From the NCBI GenBank assembly GCA_017385345.1, contig JAFNRY010000017.1:1-16502 (forward strand): 16,502 nucleotides of DNA, given 5' to 3'. Both the position numbers and the translations under genes were made by a program. The notes under the pieces were generated by a model. It was given only the letters and a program-made list of their open reading frames with translations. It searched no databases and was not told the origin of the DNA. Shown piece after piece: positions 1 to 6,524 of this stretch; the stretch's first letter is position 1, and each line of letters opens with the position of its first letter. This DNA is from Kiritimatiellia bacterium (GTDB taxonomy: Bacteria > Verrucomicrobiota > Kiritimatiellia > RFP12 > UBA1067).

Positions 1-285
1 ACGCCTTTCATTCCCGGCAAAGCAGATGATTCAGGCATCCCGGGTGCAGTATTCCGTTATGAGGTCGAAAATCTCAGCGGAGAAGAAGCAGAGGTGCTGG
101 TCGTTTCTTCAATGGGCAATATCCATAACCTTCATGGCATGGACTGGTTCGATAACGTCCTTCAGACAAGAAATGGTTTGCACGAAGCTCGTCAGGAAAA
201 AGGTCTGACCGGTGTTTTCATGACAGGAGACGATGCGGCAGAAGACTCCCTTACTTTTGCGAATAACGCGATTGCGGCGCTGGAC
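1..285 (+). CDS. GH116 / GBA2-like glycosidase N-domain fragment, partial at both ends
   Basis: The plus frame is open from the first base and reads like the N-terminal beta domain of GH116 (bile-acid beta-glucosidase/GBA2-like) proteins. It starts with PFIPGKADDSGIPGAVFRYE, matching the family pattern of PF(I/V)P, then a polar residue, S, (I/L)P and AVF. Later it has an EKGLTGVFMTGDD stretch and FANNAIAALD, which resembles the family's GxxALAT strand. Family members hydrolyse beta-glucosides or related glycolipids, but the catalytic (alpha/alpha)6 domain is not present here. The frame stays open to 675, but beyond about 285 it becomes a proline/glycine-rich shadow of the opposite-strand pseudopilin genes, so I end the real part there. 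Base composition is near 51% GC (59 A/T in bases 1-120), clearly lower than the neighbours. The family call comes from remembered motifs, without an alignment. Confidence 0.5.
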
Positions 286-411
286 GTAGATGTTTATGCC
301 GGCCTGCTGTTTGGCCTCGTATGCGAACGACAGCGCCATGACGGAGAGGACCGCGATGGTCCAGATCGCGAAAACGAGCGCGCTGGCGCGTCTGGTGCCT
401 GTCTTCGTCAA
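109..411 (-). CDS. gspK: Type II secretion minor pseudopilin GspK, 5' fragment fused to foreign sequence
   Basis: The reading starts at a TTG at 411-409 that overlaps the gspJ stop codon (TTGA) and has a strong GGAGGAGG six bases upstream. The first 48 or so residues are GspK-like: a basic leader (TKTGTRRA), then the hydrophobic helix SALVFAIWTIAVLSVMALSF, then an amphipathic continuation ending at YVQRRNR. GspK caps the pseudopilus tip with GspI and GspJ, and unlike the other pseudopilins it normally lacks Glu at position +5, as here. After RNR the family expects a small-residue helix of the 'AxxLAxxG' kind. Instead the frame runs through the breakpoint into antisense of the GH116-like fragment and stops at 109. 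Only about 268-411 is therefore real gspK, and roughly 250 or more residues of the usual protein are missing. An alternative in-frame ATG at 495 would overlap gspJ by 88 bases and adds only Arg/Ser/Ala-rich residues. Confidence 0.6.
   Translation of the reverse strand: MTKTGTRRASALVFAIWTIAVLSVMALSFAYEAKQQAGINIYVQRRNRVIRKSKGVFCRIVSCHENTGQTFFLTSFVQTISCLKDVIEPVHAMKVMDIAH
255..290. other. Breakpoint between GH116-like fragment and gspK
   Basis: Plus-strand GH116-like coding sequence reaches this point from the left, and minus-strand GspK coding sequence reaches it from the right. Neither gene ends here with its own start or stop. The best-fitting breakpoint is about 262-285, where both readings still look acceptable, so a few bases may be shared. 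GC content rises from about 51% to well above 65% across it. A chimeric contig end or a real inversion/recombination would both produce this picture. Confidence 0.6.
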
Positions 412-1361
412 AGCGGGCCTCCTCCCGGAGCCGGCGGCGGCGCTCCGCCTCCGCCCGGCGGAGGCGCTTCGCCTCCTCCTCCTGGACCGCCCCACGGCTG
501 CCGCGTTCCGCCGCCGCCCGCCCCGCGGCCCCCGGCCGCGCCGCCGCGCCGCCGCGAGCGGCCGGACTGCTCGTCTTCCTTCTTTTCCTCGTCCGGCAGT
601 TTCGCGCCGTCCTGCGACTGCTCGTACACCGGTATTCTAACTATCCTCATCAGCGGCGCCGTGTTCGTTCTGTAGCTTCGCCCCTCCGGATCCGCCACCC
701 AGAACGTAAGCTCGACTTTGTAGGGCACGGAGTTCGACGAATCCCATTCGTCTTCGAACTTCGCGTCGTCCGCGCCCGACGCCGTGTCGTCGGGGCTTTT
801 CATCACGCGGCAGTTGAACCCGACGACGCCATCCGCCACGAGGACGGGCTGGTACATGTCCGAATTCGCGAAAGTGTAGTCTATCGTCTTCGCACCCTCC
901 GAATCGTTCGGCCTAAGCGCGGGATCGGGGCACATCCTGGCATAAAGCCCCGTGACGTTGATGTCTTCCTTGTAATCGTGGTTGCCCTCTTCCAGCACCA
1001 TCACCTGGACGCGGTGGACCGTATCGGCCGAGGCGTTCTGCCCGCCGACGATCGCCTGGCCGGTCTTCGCCCATTCTATTATGTCGGAATCACCCGTCCG
1101 CTGCCCGTCGCCGTTGTTCAAAAGCACGAATCCGTAATTGTAGTCCTGCTGCCCGGAGTGGGGATAGTACATGCTTCTCAATCCGCTGACAACCTGGTTC
1201 AGCGCGTAGTCGCACCGCTGGATCTTGTCCATGTACTCCCCCGACGCCGTCCACGACTTCGTGACGCTGTCGAACGTCAGCGCGACAAGCGCCGACATGA
1301 CGCCGAGTATGACGATCGCGACGAGCAGCTCGAGCATGGTGAATGCGCGTCTCGCCGTCAT
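408..1361 (-). CDS. gspJ: Type II secretion minor pseudopilin GspJ, with low-complexity tail
   Basis: This is a 317-residue prepilin-like protein. It has a short basic leader (MTARRA), then the processing site A6|F7 and FTMLELLVAIVILGVMSALV, with Glu at mature position +5 (residue 11). The -1 residue is Ala rather than the usual Gly. The helix is followed by a long globular part (about residues 40-255) with the GspJ-style ending 'YRTNTAPLMRIVRIPVYE'. GspJ sits in the pseudopilus tip complex with GspI and GspK in the periplasm. The start is set by GGAGG eight bases upstream and by the ATGA overlap with gspI; a longer frame to 1574 only adds antisense of gspI. From about base 580 down, the product becomes a Gly/Pro run (GGGGEAPPPGGGGAPPP) encoded by DNA near 87% GC, atypical of GspJ. 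The gene ends in a TTGA overlap with gspK. Confidence 0.82.
   Translation of the reverse strand: MTARRAFTMLELLVAIVILGVMSALVALTFDSVTKSWTASGEYMDKIQRCDYALNQVVSGLRSMYYPHSGQQDYNYGFVLLNNGDGQRTGDSDIIEWAKTGQAIVGGQNASADTVHRVQVMVLEEGNHDYKEDINVTGLYARMCPDPALRPNDSEGAKTIDYTFANSDMYQPVLVADGVVGFNCRVMKSPDDTASGADDAKFEDEWDSSNSVPYKVELTFWVADPEGRSYRTNTAPLMRIVRIPVYEQSQDGAKLPDEEKKEDEQSGRSRRRGGAAGGRGAGGGGTRQPWGGPGGGGEAPPPGGGGAPPPAPGGGPL
418..425 (-). promoter_or_regulatory. Ribosome binding site that selects the TTG start of gspK
   Basis: On the minus strand GGAGGAGG lies six bases before TTG at 411-409. The TTG shares its last two bases with the gspJ TGA stop. The match and spacing favour this TTG over the upstream ATG at 495, and suggest translational coupling between gspJ and gspK. 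Confidence 0.6.
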
Positions 1362-1801
1362 TTCGGCTTCCTCCAGAACGTCACGTAGCTCTCGCTGTCG
1401 CCGTGGCCGCGGAATCTGTCGCCCCACCTTACCGTAACGCGCACGGTGTACAGGCCGCCGAGCCGTTCGATTTCCTCGTCGTCGTTTCTGTTGAGGCTTT
1501 CGCGCTCCCACGTGTAGCCGTGGTATTTCTCCTCCTGTTCGCGAGACAGCCTTTCGTCGGAGATCTTCTCCCACAGCTCCGTCGCCTTCGTCTCGCTCAC
1601 GTCGAGGTCGCGGTCGTCCTTCACGTCTTCGAGCGGGAACGCCATGTCGCCGAGATCCATGACTTCCTGCGCCGTCTGGAAATACGTGGAATAGACCATC
1701 GTCTTGTGCGACTGGCTCATGGAAAAGAGTATCGCCGTCGTCCCGAGGCCGAGGATTATGGTCGCGATCATGACTTCCAGAAGCGTAAAACCGCGTTTCA
1801 C
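1358..1801 (-). CDS. gspI: Type II secretion minor pseudopilin GspI
   Basis: A 147-residue pseudopilin starting at GTG (1801-1799), four bases overlapping the gspH stop (GTGA), with GGAG about ten bases upstream. The leader is only VKRG. The type IV prepilin site G4|F5 is followed by FTLLEVMIATIILGLGTTAIL, with Glu at +5. GspI is the organiser of the pseudopilus tip and contacts GspJ and GspK. The short leader, modest size, and C-terminal strand pattern (YTVRVTVRW... ESYVTFWRK) agree with the T2SS I family. A longer frame reaching 1921 would run well into gspH and has no extra leader features. The gene's stop overlaps the gspJ start as ATGA, so the whole set looks translationally coupled. The assignment as I rather than V-type rests on gene order and size. 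Confidence 0.8.
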   Translation of the reverse strand: MKRGFTLLEVMIATIILGLGTTAILFSMSQSHKTMVYSTYFQTAQEVMDLGDMAFPLEDVKDDRDLDVSETKATELWEKISDERLSREQEEKYHGYTWERESLNRNDDEEIERLGGLYTVRVTVRWGDRFRGHGDSESYVTFWRKPK

Positions 1802-2655
1802 AGGTCGCTTTCTCCAGGCGCGTGGATTTTCGCCGCGCCGAAACGGTCCACTTCTATGCGCCATCCATCGGTCGCGGGATCGGTGCCGTCGGCATAGACA
1901 TAGATCGTGTGCGGATCGCATCTGCCGTTCGTCTGCCAGACCACGGATTTATCCTCCGCCGCGTCGCCGCCGCCGGACGCCGTCTGCGCGGCGGTTTCGC
2001 CGCTCGCCGCATTCGCTTCCCCTTCCGCCTTTTCTTTGTCCGCTTCCTTCTTCTTGGCCTCTCGGTATTTTCCGAGCAGGTAGTCGACGTTCGAAAAGGT
2101 GGAAATCATGGATCTTTTCGCTTCATCGACTTCGCCGTAGGCCGGATCGAGCTCTTCGTTTTCGAGCAGCACCTTTATGCATATCCCCTTGAACACTTCT
2201 TCGCTGACCGGCTCGAACAGTATCTCTTCCAGGGTTTCGCCGCCCTGCGCCCCTCCGGCGCTTCCGTCGGCGGATTCCGGCTCTTCCGAAAGGCTCCGCC
2301 ATTCCCCGCCGATCGTCCTCGCCCGCGTTATGCCGCTCGGCTTGAGCATGTTCGCGGCGTCTATCGAAACCGAGCCGCACCATTCGCCGTCGGCGTTCTT
2401 CGCCGTTCTGAACGACATCACGCAAGGCTGCTGGGTGACAAGCGCGGACGACCTCGCTATGCGAACCGTGGCGAACACATCGCGGACACTGCCTTTCATT
2501 CTCGCGACGTCGCGTCCACGCTGTATCGAGGCGACGGATATCGCCGCCGTGATTCCGAGCACTCCGATGATGACGAGAAGCTCGAGCAGCGTGAAGCCGC
2601 CGTCAGCTTTCCGCCTTCTGCCTCTTGACTTTGTCGCTGCGGATGTCGTCCTCAT
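1798..2655 (-). CDS. gspH: Type II secretion pseudopilin GspH-like, unusually long
   Basis: A 285-residue prepilin-like protein. The leader MRTTSAATKSRGRRRKADGG ends at G20|F21 and is followed by FTLLELLVIIGVLGITAAIS, with Glu at +5 (residue 25). After the helix comes a GspH/FimT-like sequence (DVFATVRIARSSALVTQQP). GspH is a minor pseudopilin linking the tip to the GspG shaft. It is longer than typical GspH (about 150-200 residues): a Ser/Gly/Glu-rich linker near residues 125-140 and a Lys/Glu/Ala-rich, coil-prone segment near residues 200-240 separate conserved strands. The C-terminal part (TIYVYADGTDPATDGWRIEV) resembles the final beta strands of FimT/GspH proteins. The only usable start codon in frame before the leader is ATG at 2655, preceded by GGAGAG, which makes the gene overlap gspG by 53 bases. 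The call as H rests on position between gspG and gspI as well as motifs. Confidence 0.72.
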   Translation of the reverse strand: MRTTSAATKSRGRRRKADGGFTLLELLVIIGVLGITAAISVASIQRGRDVARMKGSVRDVFATVRIARSSALVTQQPCVMSFRTAKNADGEWCGSVSIDAANMLKPSGITRARTIGGEWRSLSEEPESADGSAGGAQGGETLEEILFEPVSEEVFKGICIKVLLENEELDPAYGEVDEAKRSMISTFSNVDYLLGKYREAKKKEADKEKAEGEANAASGETAAQTASGGGDAAEDKSVVWQTNGRCDPHTIYVYADGTDPATDGWRIEVDRFGAAKIHAPGESDL

Positions 2656-3037
2656 TGCCGAACTCTCCGTCGGGGCCGGACGAGATTATGATGCATTTCT
2701 TGCCCTTGACTTCGAGCTTGTACTCGTTGCCCCAAGGGTCGTATTTGGCTCCCTCGCCGCCGTCGAGCGCGGCGACGCCCTGCGAGTTTTCGACGAGCAA
2801 ATCGTCCATGGACTTTGGCATCTTGCCTCGCTCCATGTCATAGACGAGGCACGCCTGCTTGATCGCCTGCACCGAGCTTTCGCAGGTTTTGATGCGCGCC
2901 GCCTCCGGCTTGTCCGCAAGGCCGACGACCGCCATGGTCGCGAGAATGCCGAGTATGGCAACCACGACGAGCAGCTCCACGAGCGTGAAGCCCCGTTTGG
3001 CAAGTTCGCGCCGAGAGAGTTTCGTTTCTTCCGCCAT
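2603..3037 (-). CDS. gspG: Type II secretion major pseudopilin GspG
   Basis: A 144-residue major pseudopilin, whose polymer forms the pseudopilus shaft that pushes folded substrates through the outer-membrane secretin. The leader is 16 residues; the prepilin peptidase site is G16|F17, then FTLVELLVVVAILGILATMA with Glu at +5 (residue 21). The C-terminal domain shows the GspG hallmarks DPWGNEY (100-106) and the calcium-loop-like SSGPDGEFGNEDDI (119-132), which separate GspG from type IV pilins. The start ATG at 3037 has GGAGG at 3045-3049, seven bases upstream; the longer frame to 3289 is antisense of the helicase tail. It is the first gene of the G-H-I-J-K unit. The secretin, ATPase and inner-membrane platform genes of the system are not in the window. 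Confidence 0.9.
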   Translation of the reverse strand: MAEETKLSRRELAKRGFTLVELLVVVAILGILATMAVVGLADKPEAARIKTCESSVQAIKQACLVYDMERGKMPKSMDDLLVENSQGVAALDGGEGAKYDPWGNEYKLEVKGKKCIIISSGPDGEFGNEDDIRSDKVKRQKAES

Positions 3038-3090
3038 TTCCGTACCTCCAATGTACCGCCTGCGTTTCCCGCCGGCTTCTGTTTCGTTCA

Positions 3091-3099
3091 ATTCTACCA
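3091..3099 (-). promoter_or_regulatory. Possible extended -10 promoter element for the gsp unit
   Basis: In the 83-base gap between the helicase stop and gspG, the minus strand reads TGGTAGAAT, an extended -10 form (TGn then TAGAAT). There is no convincing -35 hexamer 17 bases upstream. The gap is the only AT-richer stretch before gspG, so a promoter is expected there, but the element itself is weak evidence. Confidence 0.3.
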
Positions 3100-3120
3100 T
3101 ATTGGCCGCGAGGGCGGCGC

Positions 3121-4440
3121 CTACGGAAGGCCGTTGCCGTTTTTCCGCCGGAAGTCGCTCTGCCTGAAGCCGAGGTTCGAGCCGCGTTTGCGCTTCTGCC
3201 GCGGGCCGCGCCCTTTCCCGCGGCCGCCGCCGGCCGGATGGTTCCCGCCCTGCTGCCGCTTCGCGCCGTCCGCTCCGGCTCCCTGGCACGCCGGAGCCGG
3301 AACCGCCGTCTTCGGCGCCGGAACCACCCGGACGGACTTCTTCATGAGGCGCTCCACCGCCTTGAGCATGTGTTTTTCTTCGTTCGACACGAGGCTCACC
3401 GCTGTTCCGGATCCGCCGGCGCGGGCCGTCCGTCCTATGCGGTGGATGTAGTTTTCCGTTTCGAGCGGCAGATCCATGTTAATCACGCACGAGACGTCCG
3501 GCACGTCGATTCCGCGGCTCGCTATGTCGGTTGCTACAAGAACCCTGTTCTCTCCGCGCCGGAACGCCTCGAGCGCCCTCGTGCGCTGGTTCTGCGTCTT
3601 GTCGGAATGTATGGCCGCGCATGCCGTTCCGGCGCGCAGGAGTTTTTTCACTATGCGGTCGGCGCCGTGGCGCATCTTCGCGAACACCATGACTTTCGTC
3701 CATTCCGGATGTTCCGCGAGCAGCGCTATGAGAATGGCGTCCTTGCAAGGTTTCTCGGCGAAGATCGCCATCTGGTCTATCTGTTCGACGGCCGGCTTCT
3801 CCGGCGCGATCGTTATCTCCACCGGATCGCGGACGAGCTCGCCGGCGAGCTTGCGGACCGCCGGCGGCATCGTCGCCGAGAAGAACAGCGACTGCCTGCG
3901 CACGGGCAGCTTGGACATTATCCGCTTTATGTCGGGAAGGAATCCCATGTCGAGCATTCTGTCGGCCTCGTCGAGAACGAAGCATTCCACGGACTCGAGG
4001 AAGACTATGCCCTGCGTCATAAGATCTATCAGCCTGCCGGGGCAGGCGACTATGGTTTCGGCGCCTTTCTTTATGTCCTTGACCTGCCCGTACTGGGAAA
4101 CGCCTCCGAAGACGCAGGCGAGAGGCAGATTGCAGTATTTCGAGTAGATTTCCGCGTTGCGCGCGGTCTGCGCCGCGAGTTCGCGCGTAGGAGAGAGGAT
4201 CAGCGCGCGCGGATGCCCGATGCGCCGCGCCTTGCGCTCCCGCACCAGGCGGTTCAGAATCGGGAGCATGAACGCCGCCGTCTTGCCCGTCCCGGTCTGG
4301 GCGCATCCTATGAGGTCGCGCCCGTCGAGAAGCGCGGGAATCGCCTTGGCTTGTATCGGCGTCGGTTCCGAGTAGCCGGCGTCCGCCACCGCGTGCTGGA
4401 GTTTCTGGTCGAGCCTTCCGAATATATTGCCTTCGAACAT
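3121..4440 (-). CDS. rhlE: DEAD-box ATP-dependent RNA helicase, RhlE type
   Basis: A 439-residue cytoplasmic RNA helicase with the full superfamily 2 motif set: Q motif (GYSEPTPIQ, 22-30), motif I AQTGTGKT (47-54), Ia PTRELAAQ (84-91), Ib PGR (134-136), II DEAD (157-160), III SAT (188-190), V around TDIASRGID (304-312), and VI HRIGRTARAG (333-342). It unwinds short RNA duplexes in ribosome assembly or RNA decay. The tail from about residue 365 is rich in Lys, Arg, Gly and Gln, as in RhlE-type proteins, and probably binds RNA. It begins seven bases after the gtrA stop with no clear Shine-Dalgarno site, so its translation may depend on the upstream gene. RhlE is preferred over DeaD/CsdA because the DbpA-like RNA-binding domain and long DeaD C-terminus are absent. 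The exact subfamily is uncertain. Confidence 0.9.
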   Translation of the reverse strand: MFEGNIFGRLDQKLQHAVADAGYSEPTPIQAKAIPALLDGRDLIGCAQTGTGKTAAFMLPILNRLVRERKARRIGHPRALILSPTRELAAQTARNAEIYSKYCNLPLACVFGGVSQYGQVKDIKKGAETIVACPGRLIDLMTQGIVFLESVECFVLDEADRMLDMGFLPDIKRIMSKLPVRRQSLFFSATMPPAVRKLAGELVRDPVEITIAPEKPAVEQIDQMAIFAEKPCKDAILIALLAEHPEWTKVMVFAKMRHGADRIVKKLLRAGTACAAIHSDKTQNQRTRALEAFRRGENRVLVATDIASRGIDVPDVSCVINMDLPLETENYIHRIGRTARAGGSGTAVSLVSNEEKHMLKAVERLMKKSVRVVPAPKTAVPAPACQGAGADGAKRQQGGNHPAGGGRGKGRGPRQKRKRGSNLGFRQSDFRRKNGNGLP

Positions 4441-4447
4441 GTTGTTT

Positions 4448-4942
4448 TCAGCCGCGGAATATCGCGTATTTGCGCATGAAATAGTTGAACAGGAACGAAA
4501 CCGCGATCTCGACGGCGTGGGCTATCGTCGTCATGGTTCCGAAAGCGTCGATCAGATACCAGCTCGCGGCCGTCGCAAGCGCCATCGCCGCCCCTGAAAC
4601 CCCGATGAAAAATGCGAACTCCTTCCACCAGCGGAACTTCCCGGGCTTGAACACGAACCATCTGTTCATCAGCCAGCAAAAGACGTTCGACACGACGAAG
4701 CCGAGGCCGGTAGCGATGGCGAACCGCGCGGCGCGGACGGAATCCGTGACCGCGACGGACGGAAGACCAAGCCACCGCACGGCCCAGTCGTCCGCTTTGA
4801 GACATTTCAGCGCGGTGGACGCCAGCGCGTAGAAAACCGCAATCTGGGCGATTGTGGACGCAACGCCGACGACGCCGTATTTGACGAATTGCCAGAACGG
4901 GCCGCAATCATGCGACAATATTCCGGCTACGCGCTTAAACAT
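4448..4942 (-). CDS. GtrA-family membrane protein
   Basis: A 164-residue integral membrane protein with about four hydrophobic segments: residues near 18-42, 72-95, 105-130 and 135-155. It carries GtrA/DPMS-type signatures: FVKYGVVGVASTIAQIAVFY near the N-terminus, FVVSNVFCWLMNRWFVF in the middle and the ending NYFMRKYAIFRG. Family members are proposed to flip or assist transfer of polyprenyl-phosphate-linked sugars during cell-surface glycan or lipopolysaccharide decoration. No glycosyltransferase partner is adjacent, so the substrate is unknown. The ATG overlaps the stop of the GH109-type gene by eight bases, and no strong ribosome site precedes it. The central loop (residues about 45-70) is longer than in the smallest family members. 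Confidence 0.85.
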   Translation of the reverse strand: MFKRVAGILSHDCGPFWQFVKYGVVGVASTIAQIAVFYALASTALKCLKADDWAVRWLGLPSVAVTDSVRAARFAIATGLGFVVSNVFCWLMNRWFVFKPGKFRWWKEFAFFIGVSGAAMALATAASWYLIDAFGTMTTIAHAVEIAVSFLFNYFMRKYAIFRG

Positions 4943-6500
4943 TCAGCTGCGCTTCGTCTTTCCGGACGTCCTTGAGACCGAGCTTTTCGAGATCGACGGA
5001 CTCGATGCCGAGCGGCTTTGCCGTCTTCCACGCGCCGCGGGTGAAATCGGGGACGTCCTGCGAGGCGCCGCGCGCCTTGGCGGAGCGCTCCGTGAGTTCG
5101 CAAAGCGAGCATGAGGCCGCGAGGTCGTAAACGTTCATGTCGAGCGGAAGCCCGTTCTGTAGGCAGTAGCACAGCCTCAGGTCCATGAGGAAGTCCATGC
5201 CGCCGTGCCCGCCCATCTTGCGCGCGAGGTCGCCGGCGATATTCCAGAGGGGATGCTCGTATTCCTTCATTACGCGCTGCGCGTACTCGGCGGCGAGCAT
5301 TTCGTCTTCGGGCACGGTCGTTTCGTTGTGCCACCTGCCGCCGTCCTTGAACGTCCTGCCGAGGATCTTTTCGGCCTCTTCCCTCGTGAAGTCGAACCAT
5401 TCGTGCGCGCCGCCGCCCGGATTTTTCGCGAGAGCCACGCGGAACGGGTATTTGTGGAGGATGCCCTGCGTGCCGGAGACGAGATGCAGGCGGCTGTAGG
5501 GGCGCGCGCTCGTGACGTCGTGCTGCACCATGATGGTTTTGCCGTTCGCGGTGCGGATCACCGTGGTGGACATGTCGCCAGAGACCGGGAAAATGCCGGC
5601 GCGAGGATCGTTTTCGCCGAACTTCGCCACGGCGAACCGGTTCATGCCGATCGCGGCGGAGGAGACGCTCGTCAGGTATTCGAAGCGGTCCCCGCGGTTG
5701 ATGTTCATGTTCTGCATCAGCGGCACGAGCCCGTGCGTCGGGTACTGGTTGCCGGTGTGCTCCATATTCCAGCGCAGCCTCCAGCTTCCCTGGTAGCCGC
5801 CCTTGGCGGGATCGCGGTACTGGTAGTCGCGCAAGTCGTGTATGTACGCGCCTTCGGCGTGCACGAGCTCGCCGAGCAGCCCCTTGCGGACCATGTTGAG
5901 CGTAAGCATCTCCACCCGGTCGTAGCAGCAGTTCTCGAGCTGCATGCAGTGGCGGCGCGTGCGCTCTGACGTCTCGACGAGGGCGAAGCACTCTTCGAGG
6001 GTCATGGCGCTCGGCACTTCGATCGCGACGTGCTTGCCGTTCTCCATCGCGCAGAGGGCCGCCGGCGTGTGGACCGCCCACGGCGTCGCAACGTAAACGA
6101 GATCGAGATCGCTTTCGCAAAGCGCCCTGTACGCAGAAGTCTCGTCCTTGCGCGGCTCGCCGGCCGACGTGTAGATCCAGTATTCGCGGGCTTTCGGCTT
6201 TCCGTTGTCCTGGAGATATTTCTGCTGCCTTTCGACGCGCACCTTGTAGAGGTCGCAGAGGGCGACGACTTCGACGCCGGGAATCGCGGCGAGGCGGTGC
6301 ACCGCCCCCGGTCCGCGCGCTCCGAGACCAATTACGCCCACGCGCACCGTCTTCAGCGCCGGCGCCGCGAAGTCGGTCATCATCCCGGGCGCGCAGACGG
6401 CTTTCGCCGCCACCGCTGCCGAAGTGCACCCCGAAATGGATGCGATGGCGCCCATCCAGGCCGTCCCTTTGAGAAACTCGCGTCTGTCGGTCTTGATCAT
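4935..6500 (-). CDS. Tat-exported Gfo/Idh/MocA protein of GH109 type (alpha-N-acetylgalactosaminidase-like)
   Basis: A 521-residue NAD-dependent oxidoreductase-fold protein. The N-terminus has a twin-arginine motif (DRREFLKG, Arg6-Arg7) and an ISGC lipobox ending at Cys25, suggesting a Tat-exported lipoprotein. The Rossmann motif is VGVIGLGARGPG (54-65); TPWAVHT lies at 139-145 and GKHVAIEVP at 155-163. GH109 enzymes hydrolyse alpha-linked GalNAc by an NAD-dependent oxidation/elimination route with retained cofactor. Their hallmark sequences are here: LNMVRKGLLGELVHAEGAYI (201-220), GNQYPTHGL (250-258, with the Tyr and His considered catalytic in characterised members) and MGGHGGMDFLMD. Host glycans such as mucin would be a fitting substrate, which is inference. 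ATG at 6500 is chosen because AAGGAGG sits six bases upstream; the ATG at 6518 would put that site inside the gene. The gene follows secY by 24 bases and overlaps gtrA by eight. Related family members can have other specificities. Confidence 0.87.
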   Translation of the reverse strand: MIKTDRREFLKGTAWMGAIASISGCTSAAVAAKAVCAPGMMTDFAAPALKTVRVGVIGLGARGPGAVHRLAAIPGVEVVALCDLYKVRVERQQKYLQDNGKPKAREYWIYTSAGEPRKDETSAYRALCESDLDLVYVATPWAVHTPAALCAMENGKHVAIEVPSAMTLEECFALVETSERTRRHCMQLENCCYDRVEMLTLNMVRKGLLGELVHAEGAYIHDLRDYQYRDPAKGGYQGSWRLRWNMEHTGNQYPTHGLVPLMQNMNINRGDRFEYLTSVSSAAIGMNRFAVAKFGENDPRAGIFPVSGDMSTTVIRTANGKTIMVQHDVTSARPYSRLHLVSGTQGILHKYPFRVALAKNPGGGAHEWFDFTREEAEKILGRTFKDGGRWHNETTVPEDEMLAAEYAQRVMKEYEHPLWNIAGDLARKMGGHGGMDFLMDLRLCYCLQNGLPLDMNVYDLAASCSLCELTERSAKARGASQDVPDFTRGAWKTAKPLGIESVDLEKLGLKDVRKDEAQLNV

Positions 6501-6506
6501 ATCCGG

Positions 6507-6513
6507 CCTCCTT
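6507..6513 (-). promoter_or_regulatory. Ribosome binding site deciding the start of the GH109-type gene
   Basis: The minus strand reads AAGGAGG, six bases before ATG at 6500. This places the start directly before the Tat signal (MIKTDRREFLKG) and excludes the in-frame ATG at 6518. Confidence 0.7.
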
Positions 6514-6524
6514 CCCACAACCTG

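Noticed and set aside
286..675. Continuation of the plus-strand GH116-like frame to 675
   Set aside because: Beyond about 285 the translation is proline/glycine/arginine low complexity and mirrors the gspJ/gspK coding strand.
1362..1574. An N-terminal extension of GspJ to 1574
   Set aside because: The extra 71 residues are a shadow of gspI and would put the prepilin leader far inside the protein. The ATG at 1361 has GGAGG and an ATGA overlap.
3238..4479. A 413-residue open frame on the plus strand
   Set aside because: It lies opposite the helicase, whose complete motif set fixes the real strand; the translation has no recognisable domain.
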